Assembly: GCA_964022115.1 (NCBI GenBank)
Contig: CAXIBC010000021.1
Span: forward strand, 1 to 37,090
Length of the DNA: 37,090 bases
Direction of reading: 5' to 3'
Origin: Oleispira sp964022115
GTDB lineage: Bacteria; Pseudomonadota; Gammaproteobacteria; Pseudomonadales; Oceanobacteraceae
The notes beneath the pieces were generated by a model, which saw nothing but the letters and a program-made list of their open reading frames with translations, made no database searches and was not told the origin of the DNA. Below are positions 1 to 7,647 of this stretch, in pieces (position 1 is the first letter of the stretch; the number at the start of each line of letters is the position of its first letter). The position numbers and the translations under genes are program-made.

Positions 1-420
1 TTGTTCGTGGGTATTTTTTTGTCCGTCGTCTTTTCTGACGAAGCTGAATCTTAACAGTTTGATCCCTAACTCAGGAAGATCTACATCTTCTGTCCCCATA
101 AAACTCATAACGGGGGGGATATCAAAACTGTGCTCACCATGCTCCAATCGCATGGTTTCTCGAGTACCTTGTTGAGCGTCTATGGAATAAAAATTGAGTC
201 CTGCTGGCTGTTGGTCAGCTCCTATAGGTTGCCCTAAGTTTTTCATTCGCTGTATAAAACTAGCGGGATTTTCGCCTACGATAAAAACAGGGGCTTGTGA
301 TGAAATGTTGCTATTCATGCTAGAGTTCTCTTTTTTGTTCGTATCAGTATCGCAGCCAGTTATGCTTAGCATCAGTATGAATAGTAAGCTATAAGAGCGT
401 GTGAATAAATTATTAGTCAT
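1..420 (-). CDS. Partial lipoprotein, candidate immunity protein
   Basis: Open reading frame that starts at ATG 418-420 and runs off the left edge without a stop; 140 codons are visible. The N-terminus is a lipoprotein signal: a short polar/charged start, a hydrophobic stretch (SLLFILMLSI), then the lipobox ITGC with the lipidated Cys at about residue 23, followed by a polar linker. No Asp follows the Cys at +2 in a clear context (C-D-T), so inner-membrane retention is possible if the Lol +2 rule applies. The mature part (GENPASFIQRMKNLG and on) matches no family I recognise. It lies 28 bp after the DUF2515-like gene and is probably its operon partner. By analogy with T6SS effector pairs whose immunity proteins are periplasmic lipoproteins, it may be an immunity protein; this is inference. 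The gene carries a 7-base homopolymer at 112-118. Confidence 0.75.
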   Translation of the reverse strand, partial: MTNNLFTRSYSLLFILMLSITGCDTDTNKKENSSMNSNISSQAPVFIVGENPASFIQRMKNLGQPIGADQQPAGLNFYSIDAQQGTRETMRLEHGEHSFDIPPVMSFMGTEDVDLPELGIKLLRFSFVRKDDGQKNTHEQ

Positions 421-448
421 TTTGTTTAAATTACAATGAATCATGGGT

Positions 449-1549
449 TTATATTTCTGCAATGTTTATTTGGGTATCACGGAACTGATAACCACCTTCC
501 GTTGTTTTGGTATAAACAATAGACGCATCACTTTTATTTTTCCAGGTGCCCATATGTTGTAATTCTTGTTGCATATAGCTTGTTTTATTCTGCATTAAAT
601 CATGAAATTGTAATGCGACCTTTTCAATCCAGTTCATTCGGCTATCATAACCTTCAACCTTCATTGTTTTTGGGGCGTGATTCTCAAGCTCGGCTTTTTT
701 TGTGCTGCAAGCTCGAGCAAAGACTATTTTGTAGTCAGGAGATATTAAATTGAGAAACCAAACTTCACGCTGTGCTTTACACCAGTCTGAGAATTGGGGG
801 TCATCATAAATCAAAGGCTGTAATACCGCTCCTTGTTCATGCTTCGCTATAGCAATGAGAGAATCAAATTGAAGATCAGGCCTTACTTGTTTACTTGCCG
901 TTTTTTCAATTTCTGCAATTTTTTTAAACCCTTCAATAATATCGGCTGAGGGTTCTAAGTTTTTAAGTTTTGGAAGTACCTCCGCGGCCCAAGGCAGGCC
1001 GTCGGTTGTTTTTTGTATTGCAGAATGTAAGGCCGAAGAGTCACGATTGATCTCGCACTGCATGCCCTCACTAAAATGTTCAGGGTGGTTATTGTATAGC
1101 CAATGGCTGGAGGCAATATCAATGAATAACCATAAGTTACCCTTGCCTAAGCCGTTGCCTATTTCATGCATGTTTAGTTTTTTATTTTCAATAACCGTGA
1201 AGGCTGCGCCTGTTGCGTAGCTTGCCTGTACGCGTAAGTCATTTAGTAAACAGGCAACGGTTTTACTGGCAAAGGCACCGAGTGCCATCCAGTAATATCG
1301 GCCGATTTTATTTTCGTCACCGCCTTCTTCAAGCTCTAAATAAAACCGCGCATAGGTGGCTGCAATGCGTTTGGCTCTTGCTTCGTATAGATCGACAAAG
1401 TCATAGGTACCAGCAGCGCCTTTGGTTTTATCTGATAAACGCTTGTAACAGAACGCATGTGATTTTGACCAAAGGTAGTTGCAATCAAGTGTTATTGTTT
1501 CTTCTTGACCGGGTTCTTGTGCGGTAGCGGAATAGGTTTCTTCGCTCAT
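449..1549 (-). CDS. DUF2515-like protein, candidate T6SS cargo
   Basis: 366-residue soluble protein with no signal peptide or membrane segment. The start is supported by a strong GGGAGG ribosome site just upstream of the ATG. Two segments resemble the motifs of proteins annotated DUF2515: a WMALGAFASKTVACLL segment near residue 90 and GKGNLWLFIDI near residue 135. The match is from memory and the family has no known activity. The gene follows the DUF4150 PAAR-like gene by 18 bp and precedes a lipoprotein gene by 28 bp. The order PAAR-like, unknown protein, lipoprotein is what an effector-immunity set at a spike tip would look like. No recognisable nuclease, lipase, peptidase or NAD-glycohydrolase motif is visible, so an effector role is inference; a structural or adaptor role is equally possible. 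Confidence 0.6.
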   Translation of the reverse strand: MSEETYSATAQEPGQEETITLDCNYLWSKSHAFCYKRLSDKTKGAAGTYDFVDLYEARAKRIAATYARFYLELEEGGDENKIGRYYWMALGAFASKTVACLLNDLRVQASYATGAAFTVIENKKLNMHEIGNGLGKGNLWLFIDIASSHWLYNNHPEHFSEGMQCEINRDSSALHSAIQKTTDGLPWAAEVLPKLKNLEPSADIIEGFKKIAEIEKTASKQVRPDLQFDSLIAIAKHEQGAVLQPLIYDDPQFSDWCKAQREVWFLNLISPDYKIVFARACSTKKAELENHAPKTMKVEGYDSRMNWIEKVALQFHDLMQNKTSYMQQELQHMGTWKNKSDASIVYTKTTEGGYQFRDTQINIAEI

Positions 1550-1567
1550 GTCTAAGCCTCCCTGTTA

Positions 1568-2218
1568 TTATTTACTGAAGTTAAATTCAGGCCAATCAAG
1601 TTCTAGTATTACGTTCTCGTCTTTTTCACGGGATAATACGGGGGTTAGGCCGTCTTCTCGTCGCTGCTTAGTACGCTTGGTTGTATTCTCATCTTCGGCG
1701 AGGGTGTATTTGAAATCTACGTCGGTTAATGCTTCACCTTGGGTGTCGGTAAACTTATATCTGATATTGGCACGCACAATTTCTATGAGGTCAACGGCAC
1801 CCGCTACCGATGGGGACAGTTGCGCCTGCATTATTGGGGCTGGCGGGGTATTGTCTTCATTGCTGGTAAACATATCGGTATTACGCACCACGGCCTTACC
1901 TTCAATAAATACCGTTGGAGAGGAAATTTTAGGCAGAGCAATGCCATTAATGGTTCCTGATATTATGCCTTTTTGGTTACCGGCTTCATCTCCTGTAGAA
2001 GTGCTTAGCTCTGAGCTTTCCAAGCAAACTGGGTTACCATCGATGGTGACCGAAGTGGAGCCGTTTGCTAAATCGGCACTTTGTGCCATGTTAGGGTAAG
2101 GAATGGGAACCGTTGCTGGCCCACAGGTTGTTTTGCAGACATCTGGGCCTGTCATTAATATTCCGTTACTGCCTGCTGTGACGGGGCTTAAGCCATTAAC
2201 CAATGTGGTATTCGACAT
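1568..2218 (-). CDS. DUF4150 PAAR-like spike-tip protein
   Basis: 216 residues. Residues 1-130 fit the DUF4150 / PAAR-like (Tox-PAAR-like) domain: NGLSPVTAGSNGILMTGPDVCKT at the start, then CGPATVPIPYPN, SVTIDGNPVCLESSELSTSTGDEAG, and KISSPTVFIEGKAVVR. PAAR-type proteins cap the VgrG trimer and carry or recruit effectors. Three cysteines (near residues 28, 32 and 68) could serve metal binding or structure. Residues about 133-216 form an extension with alternating polar and hydrophobic residues (IRYKFTDTQGEAL) suggestive of a small beta domain; I do not recognise it. A good AAGGAA ribosome site precedes the ATG. It lies 18 bp before the DUF2515-like gene and 49 bp after the ketoacyl-synthase-like gene, within the DUF2169 module. 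Confidence 0.9.
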   Translation of the reverse strand: MSNTTLVNGLSPVTAGSNGILMTGPDVCKTTCGPATVPIPYPNMAQSADLANGSTSVTIDGNPVCLESSELSTSTGDEAGNQKGIISGTINGIALPKISSPTVFIEGKAVVRNTDMFTSNEDNTPPAPIMQAQLSPSVAGAVDLIEIVRANIRYKFTDTQGEALTDVDFKYTLAEDENTTKRTKQRREDGLTPVLSREKDENVILELDWPEFNFSK

Positions 2219-2267
2219 GGAAAATTCCTTTTATCCAATTAATTCGTTTTTAATATCTGTCAGTAGA

Positions 2268-3338
2268 TCATGTGAGTGATTCAAACTGCAAGCAAACAGC
2301 TGATCGATGTGCTTGATCTGATGCCGTATACAGTAAATAGGTTTGTTGTTCACCTTGTTGAAGTAGTTGCTCGGCGGCACTTGTTATAAGGGCTATACCT
2401 GATGCAGCCCCTAAATCCCCCGTATTTTTGGCAAGATAGTTATGTGTGGCGTTTTTAGCAATTTTATCTTTGTTGCGTAACAAGGCTGAGCTAGCTTCTG
2501 AAATATTATGGCTTTCGCCATTGAGGCAGTTAAAGGCCTGAGTGACGGGGAGATCGATAGAGGCTAATGCATGATTTATTGCACTGGTTAGGCCACGACC
2601 GCGATTAGGCTGAGGGCTGTATAAATGGCCACTTTCCATACCTAAGCCAGCTGGGTTAATGGCAATAATTCCCCCATTTTTTTGTAATGCTTGGCTCTTA
2701 TCCAACGTTAGGCGTAAAAAACCTGCACCTTCAGAGGGAACAAACCCACTTGAACCTTCTGCCATTATTCTATGCTGGCTACTTAGGTATTTGATTAAAT
2801 CGGTATTTTGGTAGCTGTCTATGCCACCAATCAATACTTGCTGCTCTGGGTTGGCATTTAAATGCTTTAACGCCAAGTCTAATAAGGCAATTCCTCCAGC
2901 TCTTCCTAGGGGGTATTGGTTGAAATTTTGCCAATCAATTATATTTTCATGTTTTAGCTGTTTTTTTAATAGCTTTGCAAATTCTGGATGGAATTTAGGC
3001 TGCGAAGGGTATTGTTCGGTAGTCGCCAATAAGCATGGTAGTGGATCAGACATTGAAAGCTGATTAAGTGCTCTGTGGGCAAGCTTTAACAAACGAGCAT
3101 AATAGACACTTTTAGGTCTACTTGAATCTTTTATGAGGCTTGGTAGTTGTTCGTTATCTACTTCCGCCATTGTAATTTGCAAGCCGAGTTCGGTATAAAA
3201 ATCACTCAATACAAAGTTTACTGCATTTTTTTGAAAGTTATCATGCAGTTCCTGTGCAGTATTGCCGATGGGGGTGACGACACTCATATCAGCAATGTAC
3301 ATTTTGGCTGGCGTGCTATTTGTATTGACTGTGGTCAT
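2268..3338 (-). CDS. Degenerate beta-ketoacyl-synthase-like protein of the T6SS tip module
   Basis: 356 residues with the thiolase fold pattern: YIADMSVVTPIGNT at the N-terminus, GGIDSYQN near residue 170, GFVPSEGAGFLRL near 200, and NTGDLGAASG near 306. These match the KAS landmarks GGADS, GEGAG and TGHxxGAAG. The catalytic residues look lost. The nucleophile region reads GRAGG instead of a Cys motif, the HGTGT region reads LNGES, and the second His is Asp (TGD for TGH). The protein is also shorter than a typical KAS of about 410 residues. Its position between DUF2169 and DUF4150 genes, 1 bp from the former, ties it to effector or tip handling, not lipid synthesis. A scaffold or chaperone role is inference. 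Similar thiolase-like proteins are known next to DUF2169 and DUF4150 genes elsewhere. Confidence 0.8.
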   Translation of the reverse strand: MTTVNTNSTPAKMYIADMSVVTPIGNTAQELHDNFQKNAVNFVLSDFYTELGLQITMAEVDNEQLPSLIKDSSRPKSVYYARLLKLAHRALNQLSMSDPLPCLLATTEQYPSQPKFHPEFAKLLKKQLKHENIIDWQNFNQYPLGRAGGIALLDLALKHLNANPEQQVLIGGIDSYQNTDLIKYLSSQHRIMAEGSSGFVPSEGAGFLRLTLDKSQALQKNGGIIAINPAGLGMESGHLYSPQPNRGRGLTSAINHALASIDLPVTQAFNCLNGESHNISEASSALLRNKDKIAKNATHNYLAKNTGDLGAASGIALITSAAEQLLQQGEQQTYLLYTASDQAHRSAVCLQFESLT

Positions 3339-3339
3339 A

Positions 3340-4341
3340 TTAGCGGCGCTGCCTATAGTCGATTGTTAGCGAGCGCAATTCATGAGTATCTATTCGGATA
3401 CTGCTACGCCAAACGATGCTAAGTCGGTTATAGAGTGGCTCAATTAAAACGCTTTCGTAAAGGCACTCGGGATTAAGTGTTTTATTAAGGGTTTTAATTT
3501 CTAACCACAATGGACAGTAGGGTAATTGAAAATTAATGGGTTTTTCACTCATTCCAGATATCGCAATCGCCTCTCCGCCTTTTAGATAACCTGATTGTCG
3601 AAGTCTAGGATTCGACATTGTGTTGAATACACGGTTAAAATCTTCTGGGTAATCTGGGGCGGTGGTGTCTAACCACGCTTGGTCGTAAGTACCAGCGTGA
3701 TTTGATCTGGGCATCCAAGAAGGCGCAATAAAACCGAGTGAGGCGGGTTCAGGTCGGTCTTCAGGGGACTGAATAAGTTGATCTATAAATTCTACATTTG
3801 GCAGCTCTAAATTATTGCTAACCTTTTTACTTGAGCAATAACCCTTTCCGACCGGGTTCTTTAAAAAGCTATGGTTTTTGTCTTGATCATTAGTTTGTGG
3901 GCATTTTCCACCGTATGCGTTTTCAAATACGAGGGGCATTTTATTGAACGTTTTTGGTGCAGTAATTTTGTTGCCTTGCCAAAAGCGTTGACCAAAAACA
4001 GCTAGCTGTAACTGCGTTTTATGTACTTGAATATCAACCAGCATTTTATCAACTTCCTGTTGGTTTGTAGGTATTGCGCAGCCTTGAATAATGATATCGG
4101 TTGATAATTTTCCTAGGCTAAAATCACTAGCATATTTTAGGCTGGACTTTTCAGGCTCAAAAAAATACTCATCGGCCATACACAGTGGCAACTGTTCTTT
4201 CGCAAGAGATAGTACTGGCTCAATGTTAAACGTTGCTTTAAAAAATACATTGAGCGTATCAAAGCCTTGCTCGTCTTTGCATTGTAGGCTTTGGTATTGA
4301 AGGGCTGTGTGATTATTAATTATTTGCATGTTTAACGACAT
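3340..4341 (-). CDS. DUF2169 T6SS adaptor/chaperone
   Basis: 333 residues with the hallmarks of DUF2169: FENAYGG near residue 140, NPVGKGYC near 170, PASLGFIAPSWMPR near 210, then AGTYDQAWLDTTAPDYPEDF, and YLKGGEAIAISGM near 265. DUF2169 proteins are T6SS-associated; a member encoded beside Agrobacterium vgrG2 acts as an adaptor needed to load an effector on the spike. Here it probably loads the DUF4150 protein and its cargo. It is packed 1 bp before the ketoacyl-synthase-like gene and 2 bp after the DUF6484-like gene, so the module is translated as a unit. No signal peptide, so cytoplasmic. Confidence 0.92.
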   Translation of the reverse strand: MSLNMQIINNHTALQYQSLQCKDEQGFDTLNVFFKATFNIEPVLSLAKEQLPLCMADEYFFEPEKSSLKYASDFSLGKLSTDIIIQGCAIPTNQQEVDKMLVDIQVHKTQLQLAVFGQRFWQGNKITAPKTFNKMPLVFENAYGGKCPQTNDQDKNHSFLKNPVGKGYCSSKKVSNNLELPNVEFIDQLIQSPEDRPEPASLGFIAPSWMPRSNHAGTYDQAWLDTTAPDYPEDFNRVFNTMSNPRLRQSGYLKGGEAIAISGMSEKPINFQLPYCPLWLEIKTLNKTLNPECLYESVLIEPLYNRLSIVWRSSIRIDTHELRSLTIDYRQRR

Positions 4342-4343
4342 AT

Positions 4344-4850
4344 CTAGTTGATATGCACTGATCCACCGATTATCTTTTGAGCCTTTCTGGCTTTGGTTGT
4401 GATTTGTTCACCATTGATTGAAATTTCGCCGTCTTGTTTCATGGTAATGGATGATTTACCACAGGTCAGGGTTATGCTCTTACTTGCCTGTATTACGCAA
4501 TGCTGACCGTCTTGAATAATATCAAATTCCATATTATTCGATTCAGTTATGCTGGCGGAGGATAAAGCATTTTGGTTTGATATTGGGGTTAAAAACCCCA
4601 TAATAATCGGCTGCCCATTTTCAGTAAAAAGTAAAGTAACTTGTCTCGTGACATCTTCGCTAGAGATAGCTACCGTTGCCAGCGCGGGCTGGCTATACGG
4701 CATCAAGTTTTTTTCATAAGAGACTATGGCTTGATCATTTACTATTTCTTTAATCGACCCAATCACAACATGAACAGCGGGTTGAGAAACCCGCTCTCGC
4801 GTTAATACTTGAGTATCTGATATTGCTTGAGAATGGTCGAACTGTTTCAT
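4344..4850 (-). CDS. DUF6484-like protein with VgrG-tail-like C-terminus
   Basis: 168 residues. Residues about 25-95 (VHVVIGSIKEIVNDQAIVSY and on, ending in GQPIIMGFLTP) look like an OB-fold-type beta domain of the kind called DUF6484 in T6SS loci. Residues about 120-168 (ITLTCGKSSITMKQDGEISI) closely resemble the C-terminal beta-helix tail of the VgrG in this window, including the 'TMxxxGxISIxGxxIT' pattern. The protein is therefore built like a short piece of the spike: an OB domain plus a needle tail. It may be a spike extension or a scaffold for the DUF4150/DUF2169 module; that is inference. The start codon is 3 bp beyond the clpV stop, so translation is probably coupled. Confidence 0.7.
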   Translation of the reverse strand: MKQFDHSQAISDTQVLTRERVSQPAVHVVIGSIKEIVNDQAIVSYEKNLMPYSQPALATVAISSEDVTRQVTLLFTENGQPIIMGFLTPISNQNALSSASITESNNMEFDIIQDGQHCVIQASKSITLTCGKSSITMKQDGEISINGEQITTKARKAQKIIGGSVHIN

Positions 4851-4853
4851 AAT

Positions 4854-7592
4854 TTAATCTACAAACTTGTATACAAAGTTATTATCGTCAACCTTAATAT
4901 CAATCGCGGTCATCGGTTGCTCGGCAATCATGCGATTGATTAATTCAGCACTTAATGTTGGTAGTACGGTATTGGTTAGGATCATATCGATCATACGGCC
5001 ACCACTGTCTTGCTCTGTACAACGATTAATAATGAGGTCCAGTACTTCTTGATCGTAATTCAGTGCCATTTGATGATTCTCTTGCACGCGTTTCTGAATA
5101 CGGCTTAGCTGCAACTTGGCAATCTCTTTCAGCATATCGTCATTTAATGGGTAATATGGAATGGTGACCAAACGCCCTAATAATGCAGGGGGGAAGGTTT
5201 GCAATAATGGCTGACGAAGCGATTTAGTAATCTCTTCTGTGGTCGGTATATTGTCGGGATCTTTGCAGACATCCATGATTAAATCGGTACCTGCATTGGT
5301 AGTTAATAAAATCAGGGTATTTTTAAAATCGATGGTACGACCTTCACCATCTTCCATTACACCTTTATCAAATACTTGAAAGAAAATTTCATGTACGTCT
5401 GGGTGCGCTTTTTCAACCTCGTCTAATAAAATAACGCTATACGGTTTACGACGAACGGCTTCCGTTAATACACCGCCTTCGCCATAACCCACATAACCAG
5501 GAGGTGCACCTTTAAGACTAGAAACCGTATGAGCTTCTTGGTATTCGCTCATGTTAATGGTGATGATGTTTTGCTCGCCACCATAAAGCGCTTCGGCCAA
5601 TGCCAGGGCGGTTTCAGTTTTACCCACACCACTGGTACCCGCTAGCATGAAGACACCGATTGGTTTATTGGGGTTGTCTAAGTTAGCGCGTGAGGTTTGA
5701 ATACGTTTAGCAATGACATCAAGGGCATGATCTTGGCCTATGATGCGTTCGCCCATGATGGAGGAAAGATTCATCACGGTATCAAGTTCGTTCTTAACCA
5801 TGCGGCCGACAGGAATGCCGGTCCAATCTTGCACGACACTGCCAACGGCTAAGGCATCAACAGAAGGCAAGATTAATGGACTTTCTTCTTGAAGTTCATC
5901 TAGCTTCCCTTGCTGTTGTTTGAGCTCGGCTAAAATGTTTTCACGCTCTTCAAATGATAGAGATGTATTATTATTTGAAGCTTCACTTTCTGCCTCAATT
6001 TCTGCTTCCAAATCAGCTTGCTGCTCTAGCTCAGAGCCCGTGCCTTCAACACTGTGGTTGTCGTCACGCAGCTTAGCGCGTAAATCTAAAATAGTGGTTA
6101 CTAAGTCTTTTTCTGTGTTCCAGCGTTCTTCCAATGCGGTTAAACGTTCTTGGGCATCGGTTAAAGCCGATTGTGCTTTATCTCGGCGCTGAGAGCTATC
6201 AATCCCTACGCTGCTTTCCCGTGCAATGATTTTTAATTCAGTTTCTAACGCTTGAATGTGTTTGCGACAATCATCGACTTCAGCAGGAACTGCGTATTGG
6301 CTAACGGCTACTCGTGCTGCGGCAGTATCTAATAAGCTAACGGATTTGTCAGGTAGCTGACGTGCGGGAATATAACGATGTGATAGCTTAACTGCGGCTT
6401 CAATTGCTTCATCAAGCACTTGTACCTTGTGATGATTTTCCATCATGGTGGTCATAGAGCGCATCATTAATATGGCTTTTTCTTCACTCGGTTCTTCGAT
6501 TTGAACAACTTGGAAACGGCGAGTTAATGCTGGGTCTTTCTCGATGTGCTTTTTGTATTCTGCCCAGGTTGTCGCCGCTATGGTTCTTAAATCGCCACGG
6601 GCTAGGGCAGGTTTTAATAAGTTAGCGGCATCCCCTGTGCCTGCCGCGCCGCCAGCACCAATTAAGGTATGGGCTTCATCGATGAACATGATGATAGGCG
6701 TTTCAGAAGATTGAACTTCTTCAATAACCGAGCGCAGGCGATTTTCAAATTCACCTTTCATGCTGGCACCGGCTTGTAATAAACCAATGTCTAAGGATAA
6801 TAATTTGATATTTTGTAATGGGGGGGGCACGTCACCTGAGGCAATGCGGTGCGCAAACCCTTCAACAACAGCTGTTTTACCCACACCCGCTTCACCGGTT
6901 AATAAAGGATTGTTTTGGCGACGGCGCATTAGGATATCAACCATTTGGCGAATCTCTTCGTCACGGCCAACAATTGGATCGATCTTTCCGTCTTTGGCTT
7001 GCTGGGTCAGATCGACAGTATATTGAGCTAGGGCTTCACCACCGCCCATTTGAGGGGCTGTGGCTTGGCTGGCTTCACCAGGAATAGAAAAACCATCATT
7101 AGCAGAAAGGCTGTCTTCACAAGAATCTTCAACAATTTTGGCAAACTGATTAGAAAGCTGCTCGTCACTGATTTTGCTGAATTCATTACTGATAGAGAAT
7201 AAAACATTCTTCAGGTTTCTATCGGATAACATGCCAATAATTAGGTAACCAGAACGGATTTGAGTCTGGTTAAACGCTAATGAGGATTGTACCCAAGCAC
7301 GTTCGATGGTTTCTTCAAAATCTCCCGAAAAGTTCATTAAATTACGAGTGCCGATAGGCAAGTTATCCATGAAGTTAATAACATCTTCGGCGAGTTTGGC
7401 GTTATTGATATCAAAATAGGCTAGAATTTTTCTTAAGTCGGTATTTTCTAACTGTAGTATTTGATGAATCCAATGCGCAATTTCGATGGTTGGATTATTT
7501 CTTAATTTACAAAATACGCTGGCACTTTCGGCGGCTTTGAAAATAACCGGGTTAAGTTTTCCGAAGAGTGCAGTACGTTGAATACTAGCCAT
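4854..7592 (-). CDS. clpV: ClpV, T6SS sheath-recycling AAA+ ATPase
   Basis: 912 residues; TssH. ClpV disassembles the contracted TssBC sheath in the cytoplasm using ATP. Order: N-terminal helical domain (1-160) with MASIQRTALFGKLNP at the start; AAA1 with Walker A GEAGVGKTA near residue 232 and Walker B IIMFIDEAH near 300; coiled-coil middle domain (about 430-570); AAA2 with Walker A GTSGVGKTETA near 650 and Walker B VILLDEVEKAH near 720; C-terminal D2-small domain. The middle domain contains an acidic, low-complexity stretch (QADLEAEIEAESEAS, then NNN) near residue 540. An AAGGAA site precedes the ATG. The codons for the VPPPL loop after AAA1 Walker A form a run of eight C (G8 at 6820-6827 on the plus strand). 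Confidence 0.98.
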   Translation of the reverse strand: MASIQRTALFGKLNPVIFKAAESASVFCKLRNNPTIEIAHWIHQILQLENTDLRKILAYFDINNAKLAEDVINFMDNLPIGTRNLMNFSGDFEETIERAWVQSSLAFNQTQIRSGYLIIGMLSDRNLKNVLFSISNEFSKISDEQLSNQFAKIVEDSCEDSLSANDGFSIPGEASQATAPQMGGGEALAQYTVDLTQQAKDGKIDPIVGRDEEIRQMVDILMRRRQNNPLLTGEAGVGKTAVVEGFAHRIASGDVPPPLQNIKLLSLDIGLLQAGASMKGEFENRLRSVIEEVQSSETPIIMFIDEAHTLIGAGGAAGTGDAANLLKPALARGDLRTIAATTWAEYKKHIEKDPALTRRFQVVQIEEPSEEKAILMMRSMTTMMENHHKVQVLDEAIEAAVKLSHRYIPARQLPDKSVSLLDTAAARVAVSQYAVPAEVDDCRKHIQALETELKIIARESSVGIDSSQRRDKAQSALTDAQERLTALEERWNTEKDLVTTILDLRAKLRDDNHSVEGTGSELEQQADLEAEIEAESEASNNNTSLSFEERENILAELKQQQGKLDELQEESPLILPSVDALAVGSVVQDWTGIPVGRMVKNELDTVMNLSSIMGERIIGQDHALDVIAKRIQTSRANLDNPNKPIGVFMLAGTSGVGKTETALALAEALYGGEQNIITINMSEYQEAHTVSSLKGAPPGYVGYGEGGVLTEAVRRKPYSVILLDEVEKAHPDVHEIFFQVFDKGVMEDGEGRTIDFKNTLILLTTNAGTDLIMDVCKDPDNIPTTEEITKSLRQPLLQTFPPALLGRLVTIPYYPLNDDMLKEIAKLQLSRIQKRVQENHQMALNYDQEVLDLIINRCTEQDSGGRMIDMILTNTVLPTLSAELINRMIAEQPMTAIDIKVDDNNFVYKFVD

Positions 7593-7647
7593 GATGTTAA
7601 TTCCTTTTAAATGTATGTCTAATCTTTTTATTAATTTATTATTCGAG

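Noticed and set aside
1548..2099. 183-codon plus-strand frame opposite the DUF4150 gene
   Set aside because: Ser-rich shadow frame with no family resemblance; the minus-strand protein has clear PAAR-like motifs.
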